Shown here piece by piece: positions 43,014 through 52,220 of a stretch of DNA of 64,000 nt. Where the stretch lies: the NCBI GenBank assembly GCA_002360635.1, contig DEQW01000002.1, positions 62,001 through 126,000 on the forward strand, in the 5' to 3' direction. The position numbers and the translations under genes are program-made. How positions within the stretch are numbered: the first letter of the stretch is position 1; each line of letters opens with the position of its first letter. The notes beneath the pieces are model-generated. The model saw only the letters and a list, made by a program, of their open reading frames with translations, made no database searches and had not been told where the DNA came from. Origin of the DNA: Flavobacteriaceae bacterium UBA3356 (GTDB taxonomy: Bacteria; Bacteroidota; Bacteroidia; Flavobacteriales; Flavobacteriaceae).

Positions 43014-45230
43014 ATGATACCTAAAGTATTTAAAGAGGTTATAGACCTTGGTGATGGTAGAGAAATCTCTATCGAAACCGGAAAATTGGCAAAACAGGCC
43101 CACGGCTCTGTTGTTGTACAATCTGGAAAATGTATGTTGCTTTGTACTGTAGTTTCTAACTACGAACAAAAAGACCTTCCTTTTCTTCCTTTAACGGTAG
43201 ATTACCGTGAAAAATTTGCTGCATCTGGACGTTACCCAGGTGGTTTCTTTAAAAGAGAGGCAAGACCTAGTGATGGTGAAGTTTTAACCATGCGTTTAGT
43301 AGACCGTGTTTTGCGTCCATTATTTCCAAAAGATTATCACGCTGAAACACAAGTGATGATTCAGTTAATGTCACACGATGATGACGTTATGCCAGATGCC
43401 ATGGCTGGATTAGCTGCATCTGCAGCGATTCAACTTTCTGACTTTCCTTTTGAATGTGCTATTTCTGAAGCACGCGTAGGACGTGTAAATGGTGAGTTCA
43501 TCATTAACCCAAGTCGTGCACAGTTAGCGGAGTCTGACATCGATATGATGATTGGAGCTTCAGCAGAGTCTGTAATGATGGTTGAAGGTGAAATGAAGGA
43601 AATTAGCGAAGAAGAAATGGTAGAAGCCATTAAGTTCGCCCACGAACACATAAAAAACCAAGTAGCTGCGCAAATGCGTTTAGCTGATGCCTTTGGTAGA
43701 AAAGAAGTACGTGAATACGAAACAGAAGGAAATGAAGATGCTGATCTAGAAAAGAAAGTTCATGATATGGCATACGACAAAGTGTACGCCGTAGCTAAAG
43801 CAGGCTCTTCAAAGCACGAAAGAGGCGCAGCATTTTCTGAAATAAAAGAAGAAATCAAAGCCACTTTTTCCGAAGAAGAATTAGAAGAATTTGGTGATTT
43901 AGTTTCAGATTATTACCGCAAAACTGAAAAAGCTGCCATTCGCGACCTAACCTTAAACGAAGGAATGCGTTTAGATGGTAGAAAAACAGACGAAATTAGA
44001 CCAATCTGGTGTGAAGTAGACTACTTACCATCAACACACGGTTCTTCTATTTTTACACGTGGAGAAACACAAGCGTTGGCAACGGTTACTTTGGGTACTT
44101 CTAGAGAAGCTAACCAGATTGACATGCCGTCGTATGAAGGCGAAGAAACATTCTACCTTCACTATAACTTCCCACCATTCTGTACTGGAGAAGCAAGACC
44201 AATCCGCGGGACATCTCGTAGAGAAATCGGTCATGGTAACTTAGCACAACGTGCGTTAAAAGGCATGATCCCTGAAGATTGTCCGTATACTGTTCGTGTT
44301 GTTTCAGAAGTATTAGAATCTAACGGTTCTTCTTCTATGGCTACTGTGTGTAGTGGTACTATGGCTTTAATGGATGCTGGTGTGCAATTAAAGAAGCCCG
44401 TTTCTGGTATTGCAATGGGATTAATTTCTGATGCAGAGTCTGGAAAATACGCAGTACTTTCTGATATTTTAGGGGATGAAGATCACTTAGGTGATATGGA
44501 CTTTAAAGTAACCGGAACGGCAGATGGTATCACCGCTTGCCAGATGGACATTAAAGTAAAAGGTCTTTCATATGAAATTCTTGTAAAAGCTTTAAAACAA
44601 GCTGCAGATGGAAGATTACATATTCTTGAGAAGTTAACTGACACTATTTCTGCACCAAATGCAGATGTAAAATCACACGCACCAAAAATGGTTACAGTTA
44701 AAATTCCAAATGAATATATTGGAGCTTTAATTGGTCCAGGCGGAAAAGTAATTCAAGAGCTTCAAAAAGAAACAGATACAACTATTGTTATTAATGAAGA
44801 TCCTGAAACAGAAGAAGGAATTGTTGAAATTCTTGGAACTGGACAAGAGGGAATCGATGCTGTATTAGCTAAAATTGACTCGATTACTTTTAAACCTGAA
44901 GTAGGAAGCGTTTACGAAGTTAAAGTAATCAAGATACTTGATTTTGGAGCTGTAGTAGAATATGTTGAAGCACCTGGCAATGAAGTATTATTGCACATTT
45001 CTGAGCTAGCTTGGGATCGAACCGATAACGTAACCGATGTTGTAAACATGGGCGATGTGATCGACGTGAAATATTTTGGTATTGATAAGCGAACTAGAAA
45101 AGAGAAAGTTTCTAAAAAAGCACTTGAGCCAAAACCAGAAGGCTACCAAGAGCGTAAAAGCAGTGGTGGAAGCCGTGACAACAATAGAGGTCGTGACAAC
45201 CGAAACCGCGATAATAAGAGAAGAGACTAA
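43014..45230 (+). CDS. pnp: Polyribonucleotide nucleotidyltransferase (PNPase)
   Basis: The 738-aa phosphorolytic 3'-5' exoribonuclease has two RNase PH domains (FAASGRYPGGFFKREARPSD; GTSRREIGHGNLAQRAL), a KH domain (IPNEYIGALIGPGGKVIQEL) and an S1 domain (GSVYEVKVIKILDFGAVVEY), then an RG/N-rich tail (SRDNNRGRDNRNRDNKRRD) that may bind RNA. The ATG 43014 gives MIPKVFKEVIDLGDGRE, the usual family start. An ATG at 43002 would add four residues and remains possible. Confidence 0.97.
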   Translation: MIPKVFKEVIDLGDGREISIETGKLAKQAHGSVVVQSGKCMLLCTVVSNYEQKDLPFLPLTVDYREKFAASGRYPGGFFKREARPSDGEVLTMRLVDRVLRPLFPKDYHAETQVMIQLMSHDDDVMPDAMAGLAASAAIQLSDFPFECAISEARVGRVNGEFIINPSRAQLAESDIDMMIGASAESVMMVEGEMKEISEEEMVEAIKFAHEHIKNQVAAQMRLADAFGRKEVREYETEGNEDADLEKKVHDMAYDKVYAVAKAGSSKHERGAAFSEIKEEIKATFSEEELEEFGDLVSDYYRKTEKAAIRDLTLNEGMRLDGRKTDEIRPIWCEVDYLPSTHGSSIFTRGETQALATVTLGTSREANQIDMPSYEGEETFYLHYNFPPFCTGEARPIRGTSRREIGHGNLAQRALKGMIPEDCPYTVRVVSEVLESNGSSSMATVCSGTMALMDAGVQLKKPVSGIAMGLISDAESGKYAVLSDILGDEDHLGDMDFKVTGTADGITACQMDIKVKGLSYEILVKALKQAADGRLHILEKLTDTISAPNADVKSHAPKMVTVKIPNEYIGALIGPGGKVIQELQKETDTTIVINEDPETEEGIVEILGTGQEGIDAVLAKIDSITFKPEVGSVYEVKVIKILDFGAVVEYVEAPGNEVLLHISELAWDRTDNVTDVVNMGDVIDVKYFGIDKRTRKEKVSKKALEPKPEGYQERKSSGGSRDNNRGRDNRNRDNKRRD

Positions 45231-45251
45231 ATTTTCTTCATCATAAACTTT

Positions 45252-45283
45252 AAAAACGCCTTCTTAACAGAAGGCGTTTTTTT
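45252..45283 (+). terminator. Terminator after pnp
   Basis: AAAAACGCCTTCT / AGAAGGCGTTTTT form a 13-bp stem with a 4-nt loop and a T run. Confidence 0.88.
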
Positions 45284-45284
45284 A

Positions 45285-45331
45285 TCTGCCAATATAGCAG
45301 AATACCCATTATGGCAGACAAATACTGCCAT
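45285..45331 (+). promoter_or_regulatory. Competing inverted repeats upstream of proC
   Basis: TCTGCC (45285) can pair with GGCAGA (45313). The same middle segment, ATGGCAG (45311-45317), can instead pair with CTGCCAT (45325-45331). The two folds exclude each other. They lie 175 nt before proC; the rest of the 45332-45505 gap shows only A/T-rich DNA and a small AGTAG/CTACT dyad. No known riboswitch class is recognised. Confidence 0.3.
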
Positions 45332-45505
45332 TTCTGCACCAACCTTTTTTTAGTTAAAAAATTAACAATTAATTAATGAAAGTAGCTTAACTACTGTGTT
45401 TGTTGAGTTTATTGGAATAAATCATCAAATAATTCCGAATATTTCAAATACCAAGGTTTCTCGTATGGTCCTTGCACCCTATAGACCAAACAATTAAATA
45501 AAATT

Positions 45506-46306
45506 ATGAAAGTATTAGTTATTGGTGCAGGAAATATGGGATTAACCTACGCCGAAGGTATGGCAAAATCGCCTTACTTGAACAGAAGAAATTTAATGAT
45601 ATTTGATGTTTCACCAGAAAAAACGGAAGCATTGAGTGCCATTCCGCATTTTGATGCGTATGAAAACTTAGAAGACTGTCTGCCAAAAGCAGATGTAGTT
45701 TTTGTTGCGGTAAAACCATACCATAGTGAAGACCTTTTTAAAACCATGAAAGATCAAGTCAATCAAGATCAGGTTTTTGTTTCTTTAATGGCGGGAATTA
45801 CCATAGAAAGCATTCAAAAAGGATTGGGCGTTAAAAAGGTTATCCGTACAATGCCCAATTTACCAGCAAAAGTGGGTAAAGGCGTTACTTCGTTTACTGA
45901 ATCTAAAGAAGTAAGCCGTATAGAACTTATTATGGTTCGCAACTTATTAGATACTACCGGCGAGGCCATTCACGTAGAAAACGAAAACTTTATAAATGCC
46001 TCTACTGGTATTTCAGGAAGTGGCCCTGCATATGTTTTCTATTTTATGCAATCAATGCTAGAAGCAGCCTTAAAAATGGGCTTTTCAGAAAACGATTCAA
46101 AAGTATTGGTTTCCCAAACATTTGAAGGCGCTGTTGCACTCTTCAACGATTCAGACCTATCGCCAAACAGTTGGATGGATAGAGTCGCTTCAAAAGGAGG
46201 AACAACTCGTGCCGCATTAGATTCTATGGAAGACAATAATATTAAAGAATTAATTAAAGAAGCTGCTTACGCAGCATTTAACCGAGCTACAGAGCTTGGA
46301 CAATAA
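45506..46306 (+). CDS. proC: Pyrroline-5-carboxylate reductase
   Basis: The 266-aa NADPH-dependent reductase makes proline from P5C. The Rossmann start is VLVIGAGNMGLTYAEGM. The C-terminal dimer domain has STGISGSGPAYVF and the signature MDRVASKGGTTRAAL. It is first gene of a proC-proB-proA operon. Confidence 0.96.
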   Translation: MKVLVIGAGNMGLTYAEGMAKSPYLNRRNLMIFDVSPEKTEALSAIPHFDAYENLEDCLPKADVVFVAVKPYHSEDLFKTMKDQVNQDQVFVSLMAGITIESIQKGLGVKKVIRTMPNLPAKVGKGVTSFTESKEVSRIELIMVRNLLDTTGEAIHVENENFINASTGISGSGPAYVFYFMQSMLEAALKMGFSENDSKVLVSQTFEGAVALFNDSDLSPNSWMDRVASKGGTTRAALDSMEDNNIKELIKEAAYAAFNRATELGQ

Positions 46307-46328
46307 ACCAAACATTAAAACAAACAAC

Positions 46329-47099
46329 ATGAGTAAAAAACGAGTGGTTATAAAAGTAGGAACCAACGTTATGACGAATAAGGACAACCGTATTGTAGGA
46401 CCCATTTTAAATGAATTGGTTCGACAAATTGCCGAATTGTACGAGAATGATATTGAGCCCATTTTGGTCTCTTCAGGATCTGCAATTGCTGGTAAGGAAG
46501 TGTTAGGGGATTGCTCTTCTGACGATCCTTCAACCCGTAGGCAAATATTCTCTGCAGTTGGACAACCGCGTATGATGCGCCATTATTACAGCCTATTCCA
46601 CGATCACGGAATGCGTTGTGCACAGGTATTGGCCACCAAACGTGATTTTGCACCAGGCAAACACCGTGAAAACATGATTAATTGTTATGAAGGGTTAATG
46701 AATGAAGGCGTTGTACCTATTGCAAATGAGGATGACGCTGTTTCCTTAAAAATGTCCATGTTCAGTGATAATGATGAGTTGGCAAGCTTAGTAGCCGAAT
46801 TAACCCAGGCTGATGCATTAATCTTGTTAACAGATACTGATGGACTATATACTGGTCACCCAGATGATGATGATTCAGAAAAACTGGCACAAGTTCGCCA
46901 CAACCAAAACGTGGAGAAATATGTTCAGAAAAATGAAAAAGGTGAAGGTGAAGGCCGTGGTGGTATGAAGTCTAAACTGAAAATAGCAAAAGAAACAGCT
47001 CGCAAAGACATTCCAACCTTTATAGCCAATGGAAAGCGTAAAAACGTAATTGTTGAGCTATTAGAAGGTAAAGACGTAGGAACCCGTTTTTACGCATAA
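46329..47099 (+). CDS. proB: Glutamate 5-kinase, short form without PUA domain
   Basis: The 256-aa amino acid kinase fold (VVIKVGTNVM, LVSSGSAIAGKEVLG, NCYEGLMNEGVVPIANEDD, GRGGMKSKLKIAKETA) phosphorylates glutamate in the first proline step. It lacks the C-terminal PUA domain of the 367-aa E. coli enzyme; a short form is known in several lineages. The ATG 46329 (MSKKRVVIKVG) is chosen; a TTG at 46296 lies inside proC. Confidence 0.95.
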   Translation: MSKKRVVIKVGTNVMTNKDNRIVGPILNELVRQIAELYENDIEPILVSSGSAIAGKEVLGDCSSDDPSTRRQIFSAVGQPRMMRHYYSLFHDHGMRCAQVLATKRDFAPGKHRENMINCYEGLMNEGVVPIANEDDAVSLKMSMFSDNDELASLVAELTQADALILLTDTDGLYTGHPDDDDSEKLAQVRHNQNVEKYVQKNEKGEGEGRGGMKSKLKIAKETARKDIPTFIANGKRKNVIVELLEGKDVGTRFYA

Positions 47100-47133
47100 T
47101 ACAAACTAATTATAAATTAAGAAAGAAAGAAAT

Positions 47134-48333
47134 ATGCAATTGATAGACACAAAAACAAAAAACAACGTACTGGAAAGTATGATCTCTATTCTCGATAAGA
47201 GAAGAGGAGATATATTAGAAGCCAATAAAAAGGATTTAGAAGCTTTTACTAGAGATGACCAAGCTTTGTATGATCGCTTGGTAGTAAACGATGCGAAAGT
47301 AGATGGCATGATAAAAGCCATTTCAGAAGTTAAAAATCAGGAAGACCCAGTAAATAAAGAAATTTCAAGTCTTACATTAGACAGTGGACTTGAGATTAAT
47401 AACAGAACAGCACCATTTGGGACGATTATGATTATTTATGAATCAAGACCAGATGTAACTATTGAAGCTGCTGTACTTGCATTTAAAGCCAATAATAAAA
47501 TATTGCTGAAAGGTGGTAAAGAAGCCTATCACAGTAATGTGATATTGGTAGATTGCTGGCATCAAGCCTTAAAAGAAAACAATCTTACAAAAGATTGGAT
47601 CAAGATGCTGCAAATGAATCGTGAACAAACGCAAGAATTCTTGCGAAATCCTGATGAGCAATTAGATTTAATTGTACCACGTGGTGGTGAGCGATTAATT
47701 CAATTTGTGAAAGAACACGCCAAATGCGCGGTTTTAATTAGCGGTAGAGGAAACAACTTCCTTTATGTACACAAAGATGCTGACTGGAAAAAAACAATTG
47801 AAGTTATTATCAATGCGAAAACTGATAAAATTTCAGGATGTAATGCACTTGACAAGGTGTTAGTTGACAAAAACTTACCAAATTACGAAGAGAAGCTTCA
47901 AGAATTGAAAAAAGTACTTACGGCTTCAGATGTTGAAGTAATTGTAGATGACGAAGTGAAAAAAGTACTGACAGACTCTGAAGTCATTCTAGATAAAAAA
48001 GTTTGGTTTGAAGAGTTTTTAGCACTAAAAATTGCTATTGGTGCCGTTGACAGTTTAGATGATGCGATTGAAAAGATTAACCATTACAGTGGTGGTCACT
48101 CAAGTGCTATTCTAACCGAAGACAAAGAAGCTGCTAAAAAGTTTATGGAACACATAGACAGTGCAGCAGTATACCACAATGCCTCTACCCGATTCACCGA
48201 TGGTGGACAAATGGGCGTAGGTGCAGAGTTAGCAATTAGTACAGACAAATTACACCACCGCGGGCCTTTAGGTCTTAAGCAATTGGTGACAAACAAATAT
48301 TACGTATTTGGTGATGGTCACGTAAGAGTGTAA
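47134..48333 (+). CDS. proA: Glutamate-5-semialdehyde dehydrogenase (gamma-glutamyl phosphate reductase)
   Basis: The 399-aa NADPH-dependent ALDH-fold enzyme reduces glutamyl phosphate. Landmarks are IYESRPDVTIEAAVLAFK, LIVPRGGERLIQFV, the catalytic Cys in KISGCNALDK, and STRFTDGGQMGVGAE. It completes proBA; with proC, all three steps to proline are in one operon. A strong terminator follows. Confidence 0.96.
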   Translation: MQLIDTKTKNNVLESMISILDKRRGDILEANKKDLEAFTRDDQALYDRLVVNDAKVDGMIKAISEVKNQEDPVNKEISSLTLDSGLEINNRTAPFGTIMIIYESRPDVTIEAAVLAFKANNKILLKGGKEAYHSNVILVDCWHQALKENNLTKDWIKMLQMNREQTQEFLRNPDEQLDLIVPRGGERLIQFVKEHAKCAVLISGRGNNFLYVHKDADWKKTIEVIINAKTDKISGCNALDKVLVDKNLPNYEEKLQELKKVLTASDVEVIVDDEVKKVLTDSEVILDKKVWFEEFLALKIAIGAVDSLDDAIEKINHYSGGHSSAILTEDKEAAKKFMEHIDSAAVYHNASTRFTDGGQMGVGAELAISTDKLHHRGPLGLKQLVTNKYYVFGDGHVRV

Positions 48334-48354
48334 AAAGCCAATACACCGAAAGTC

Positions 48355-48388
48355 AAACAGCCTCTTTAAAAGGGGCTGTTTTTTTTAT
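48355..48388 (+). terminator. Terminator after proA
   Basis: AAACAGCCTCTT pairs with AAGGGGCTGTTT (one T-G wobble), then eight T. Confidence 0.85.
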
Positions 48389-48467
48389 GTTCAATATTTT
48401 TTTAAAGTTTCACGCAACTTTTTCATAAAAGCTACACTATTAAGAAAGAACCATTAAACAATTAAAT

Positions 48468-49502
48468 ATGAAAACCACATTTCAACTACTATTCTTGGCT
48501 TTAACCTTATTTACTTTTTCTTGTGATAGCGACTCTATTGAAAAAGTTCCAGTTAATACAGATGTTGTTGATACAGAACTGTACGATTTAATAAAAAGGA
48601 TTCCAACCGAAGATGAAGAAACCTCAATTAATTGTATTGAATTTAATTACTGGTTCAATTTATTTGTTTTTGACGAAAACATGAATTTAATCAATACAAT
48701 ACCTATTATAAATAATGAGCAATTTAGTGAAGTATTAGGGAGCTTAAACGATGATTATTCCATAAGCCTAAGCTACCCCATAACTGGCGAATTAAGTACT
48801 GGCAAAACCATTGAAATAACCAATAACGAAGAGCTTAAAGAAAGCATAGACTCTTGCCAAAAAGACGAAATATTAAACGAGTGCAATGGTGCTTTAACTA
48901 CAGAAAATTGTATTTGGAATGTTACAGAGCCCGGTAATCCAAATGGTATATACTCTGACTCTTATTTCCAAATAGCACAAGGTGGTAACGCCACTTTTCA
49001 TCATAACAGTAAAGCTTACTTTGGCAATTGGACCACTTATTTTATTGAAGACCAACTTCATCTTAATATCTTTTTAAATGACACTGGAGCAATTGGAGCT
49101 GACTGGAATTTTGATTGGGAATTAGACTATACAAGCGACACTTCAATGATTATCAGTAATGACACAAGTTTGTTTAACATTGCTATCAACTGCGATTTAC
49201 CATGTAAAGAAACTACTTATACAAGCTGTGAATTTGAAGACAATCCTGGTTTTGCCGAGTTCAATTTAAAGGACTATTTAGCTTGCTTGGAAATTTCTCC
49301 CTTAAGCAATGACGCAAAAACACAACAATTTTCTTTTTATGAAACAGAAGAAGATGCTGAAAATGAGACAAATGAAATTTCAGGAGAAAATTATACAAAC
49401 ACTACAAATCCACAGCAAATATTTGTTCGTACTGAAGATGAAAAATCTGGAAGCTTAATCAACATATTTCAGTTTACAATAGAAGCTATTTCATGTCCAT
49501 AA
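48468..49502 (+). CDS. Cysteine-rich lipoprotein of unknown function
   Basis: I do not recognise this 344-aa protein. It has a lipoprotein signal (LLFLALTLFTFSC, Cys near 19) and then an acidic, Asp/Asn/Thr-rich body with about ten further Cys (for example DSCQKDEILNEC, NCDLPCKETTYTSC). The central part (GNATFHHNSKAYFGNWTTYF) looks like a lipocalin-type beta segment. The C-terminal part resembles a repeat from Bacteroidota surface proteins (FAEFNLKDYLACL...TNPQQIFVRTED). It lies 56 nt upstream of an ECF sigma factor gene, so it may be a member or target of that regulon. Confidence 0.7.
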   Translation: MKTTFQLLFLALTLFTFSCDSDSIEKVPVNTDVVDTELYDLIKRIPTEDEETSINCIEFNYWFNLFVFDENMNLINTIPIINNEQFSEVLGSLNDDYSISLSYPITGELSTGKTIEITNNEELKESIDSCQKDEILNECNGALTTENCIWNVTEPGNPNGIYSDSYFQIAQGGNATFHHNSKAYFGNWTTYFIEDQLHLNIFLNDTGAIGADWNFDWELDYTSDTSMIISNDTSLFNIAINCDLPCKETTYTSCEFEDNPGFAEFNLKDYLACLEISPLSNDAKTQQFSFYETEEDAENETNEISGENYTNTTNPQQIFVRTEDEKSGSLINIFQFTIEAISCP

Positions 49503-49558
49503 TAAATTAAAAAATCATTTTCTTTTTACTACTTTAAGTCAAAGTAAAAAATGAGTAT

Positions 49559-50110
49559 TTGAATATAAAAGATTTAATAAAACGATGTAAAAAAAATGAT
49601 CGAGCAGCTCAAAATGAACTGTTCGAAAAGTACAAAAACACCCTTTATTTTTTATCATTGAAATATTGTAGAAATGAAGCAGATGCCGAAGACAATACCC
49701 ACGACGCTTTTATCACCATTTTTGAAAAGATAAAAAGTTTTAAAGGGAAAGGTTCTTTTGAAGGATGGATGAAACGAATTACCATCTATAAAGCAATTGC
49801 TAAATACAAAACGAGAAAACCTATAGCCGTTGATTATAAAAACGATCTTTTAGAAGACACAACCATAGAAAAAGATACCATGAATTTACCGCTTGAAACA
49901 TTGCTGCATATGGTTCAAAAACTGCCCGATCAATATAGGTTGGTTTTCAATTTGTATCAACTGGATGGGTTTTCCCATAAAGAAGTAGCAAAACTACTAT
50001 CTATATCTGAAAGCACTTCAAAATCTAATTACCATCGAGCGAAGCAAATTTTAAAAGATGCTATTTTAAAACTGAAAAACAACCCAAAAAAATTGTATGA
50101 TGGAGCATAA
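49559..50110 (+). CDS. ECF-type RNA polymerase sigma factor
   Basis: The 183-aa protein has sigma region 2 (RAAQNELFEKYKNTLYFLSL, EADAEDNTHDAFITIFEKI) and region 4 (LPDQYRLVFNLYQLDGFSHK, EVAKLLSISESTSKSNYHRA). It directs RNA polymerase to a small regulon. The best in-frame start is TTG 49559; an ATG at 49551 is out of frame and closes after three codons. The following membrane protein gene overlaps it by 14 nt. Confidence 0.88.
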   Translation: MNIKDLIKRCKKNDRAAQNELFEKYKNTLYFLSLKYCRNEADAEDNTHDAFITIFEKIKSFKGKGSFEGWMKRITIYKAIAKYKTRKPIAVDYKNDLLEDTTIEKDTMNLPLETLLHMVQKLPDQYRLVFNLYQLDGFSHKEVAKLLSISESTSKSNYHRAKQILKDAILKLKNNPKKLYDGA

Positions 50111-50726
50111 AAAAGACATAGGAACTTTATTTAAAGAAAAGCTCCAAAATAAAGAAACAAAGACAAAAAGTGGCCTTTGGGAAAAGATAGATGTTTCATT
50201 AACACAAAGAGCAAAAAAACGCAGAAAAGCTTATTGGTCATGGGGGATAGCCACAGGGGTTTTAATAATCACTGGAATAGTTTTAACAATTGTTTTTTCT
50301 GAAAACAATAATAAGCCAACACAGCAATCAAACCCACTAACCACAGAGGTTGAAAACAATTTGAATAATTACAAAAAATCTGCAGTTTCAAAATTAGACT
50401 CAATTGAAAATGATTCTAAAACCGGCAAAAAAACTACATCAATTGAGATAGATTCAACACAAAAAATATTACCTGAAACAACTACTGATAATATTTCGAA
50501 AAATTCAGAAAATTCTGAAGAAAACACCTCTACTATTGAAGAAAAAAAGTCTAGAAAGTTAAATACAAAAAGTGTTGAAAAGGGTTTTGATTCTTTCAGA
50601 AAAAAAACAGTATATCGCTATTATAACAGCCAAGACAGCACAATTATAGAAACGGCCAACAGAACTTTAATCGATAGTTTGATAAACCTTGAGCAAACAG
50701 AAAAAACAAGTGATTCAATAAAATAA
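50097..50726 (+). CDS. Single-pass membrane protein, possible anti-sigma factor
   Basis: The 209-aa protein has a cytoplasmic N-terminus (1-43; GLWEKIDVSLTQRAKKRRK), one helix (about 46-66; SWGIATGVLIITGIVLTIVF) and a Lys/Ser/Thr/Glu-rich periplasmic tail of low complexity. Size, topology and the 14-nt overlap with the ECF sigma gene fit an anti-sigma factor, although no zinc (ZAS) motif is present. Start may be 50097 or 50100. Confidence 0.7.
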   Translation: MMEHKKDIGTLFKEKLQNKETKTKSGLWEKIDVSLTQRAKKRRKAYWSWGIATGVLIITGIVLTIVFSENNNKPTQQSNPLTTEVENNLNNYKKSAVSKLDSIENDSKTGKKTTSIEIDSTQKILPETTTDNISKNSENSEENTSTIEEKKSRKLNTKSVEKGFDSFRKKTVYRYYNSQDSTIIETANRTLIDSLINLEQTEKTSDSIK

Positions 50727-50814
50727 TTTAACTTTTTTGTAACATTTGCACGCCTCTTTACGTATAATTAAATAGAAGGGTGAAATAAGCACCCACAAAC
50801 CCATTTAACACTAC

Positions 50815-51678
50815 ATGAGACAGTTAAAAATAACAAAACAGGTAACCAATAGAGAGACCGCCTCTTTGGACAAATACCTTCAGGAAATTGGAAAGGTTGA
50901 CCTGATTACTGCGGAACAAGAAGTTGAACTGGCACAGCGCATAAAAGCAGGTGACCATCTAGCATTAGAAAAACTTACTAAAGCTAATTTACGTTTTGTT
51001 GTTTCGGTAGCAAAACAGTACCAAAATCAAGGTTTGACCCTACCGGACCTTATAAATGAAGGGAATCTGGGCCTTATTAAAGCTGCAAAACGTTTTGATG
51101 AAACCCGTGGTTTTAAATTTATCTCCTATGCGGTTTGGTGGATTCGACAGTCAATTCTTCAAGCATTAGCTGAGCAATCTCGAATAGTTAGGTTACCTTT
51201 GAATAAAATTGGTAGTATTAATAAAATTAATAAGACCTTTGCTTTTTTAGAGCAAGCAAATGAACGCCCGCCTTCTGCTGAAGAAATAGCAAAAGAGCTG
51301 GATATGACCATTACCGATGTAAAGGAGTCGCTAAAAAATAGCGGTCGCCATGTATCGATGGATGCTCCACTTATTGATGGAGAAGACTCTAATCTATATG
51401 ATGTATTGCGAAGTGGTGAATCACCAAATCCAGATCGTTCATTATTGCATGAATCTCTAAAAACCGAAATTGAACGTTCTTTAGACACATTAACCCCTAG
51501 GGAAGCCGATGTAATTAGGTTGTATTTTGGTTTGTGTGACCAACACCCTATGACGCTCGAAGAAATAGGAGAAACATTCGATCTTACCCGAGAACGTGTA
51601 AGACAAATTAAAGAAAAAGCAATTAGAAGGTTAAAACATACTTCAAGAAGTAAAATATTGAAAACCTATTTAGGGTAA
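50815..51678 (+). CDS. rpoD: Primary sigma factor RpoD, short form
   Basis: The 287-aa principal sigma factor lacks region 1.1, as in other Bacteroidota. Region 1.2 is DKYLQEIGKVDLITAEQEVE, region 2 is LPDLINEGNLGLIKAAKRFD with FISYAVWWIRQSI, and region 4.2 is TLEEIGETFDLTRERVRQI. It is expected to read TAnnTTTG -7 boxes, which are common in this window. It is monocistronic with a strong terminator. Confidence 0.96.
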   Translation: MRQLKITKQVTNRETASLDKYLQEIGKVDLITAEQEVELAQRIKAGDHLALEKLTKANLRFVVSVAKQYQNQGLTLPDLINEGNLGLIKAAKRFDETRGFKFISYAVWWIRQSILQALAEQSRIVRLPLNKIGSINKINKTFAFLEQANERPPSAEEIAKELDMTITDVKESLKNSGRHVSMDAPLIDGEDSNLYDVLRSGESPNPDRSLLHESLKTEIERSLDTLTPREADVIRLYFGLCDQHPMTLEEIGETFDLTRERVRQIKEKAIRRLKHTSRSKILKTYLG

Positions 51679-51755
51679 CCCTAAGAAGAGTACGACAGTA
51701 TGAGGTTTTCGTTTAGACGGAAATTAAAGACTGTTCGTTTTTTGATTGATGAATG

Positions 51756-51785
51756 ACCTCCGGCTGATTACCGGAGGTTTTTTTA
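51756..51785 (+). terminator. Terminator after rpoD
   Basis: ACCTCCGG-CTGATTA-CCGGAGGT is followed by seven T. Confidence 0.88.
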
Positions 51786-51788
51786 TCG

Positions 51789-51796
51789 TATTTTTG
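51789..51796 (+). promoter_or_regulatory. -7 box of the BLUF-rpe unit
   Basis: TATTTTTG fits TAnnTTTG, 22 nt before the ATG at 51819 and just past the rpoD terminator. It gives BLUF-rpe separate transcription. Confidence 0.5.
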
Positions 51797-51818
51797 ATAT
51801 ATTCAAAATTTTCTGAAA

Positions 51819-52217
51819 ATGGTATATACTATCTGTTATGTAAGCAGTGAATCTGATGAGTTAAAAGAAAACCAATTAGAGGAAATCTTTTCTACAACAA
51901 AAATCAATAATGGCAGTGAAGACATCACAGGTATTTTATTATATTACTACGGAAATTTCCTGCAAGTTTTAGAAGGTGAAAAAGATATGCTTCTCAACCT
52001 TTTTGAAGACATAAAAAAAGACAAGCGTCACAAAAACATAATTACCATCTTTAACAAACAAAACGAACATCGTATCTTTGAAGGATATAAATCAGGCTTT
52101 AGTATTATTAAAACAAAGTCAGATTTAAAAAACTTGAAACAATATTTAAATAAGACAAAAGACACTACCCCTTTTTCAAAAAGTGTTTTAGGTCTTTTAG
52201 AACCTTTTTTAATTTAA
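51819..52217 (+). CDS. Stand-alone BLUF blue-light receptor
   Basis: The 132-aa protein is one BLUF domain (about 1-95) plus a short helical tail. The flavin-contacting residues are Y7 (ICYVSSE), N30/N31 (INNGSEDITG) and Q49 (NFLQVLEG). These support a functional FAD photocycle (Tyr-Gln switch). The semi-conserved Trp and Met of strand 5 are Y90 and S92 here, which may change signalling. There is no output domain, so it must act through a partner protein. It ends 3 nt before rpe. Confidence 0.9.
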   Translation: MVYTICYVSSESDELKENQLEEIFSTTKINNGSEDITGILLYYYGNFLQVLEGEKDMLLNLFEDIKKDKRHKNIITIFNKQNEHRIFEGYKSGFSIIKTKSDLKNLKQYLNKTKDTTPFSKSVLGLLEPFLI

Positions 52218-52220
52218 ACC

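Noticed and set aside
45285..45331. Known riboswitch upstream of proC
   Set aside because: No match to a class I recognise; kept only as a weak regulatory element.
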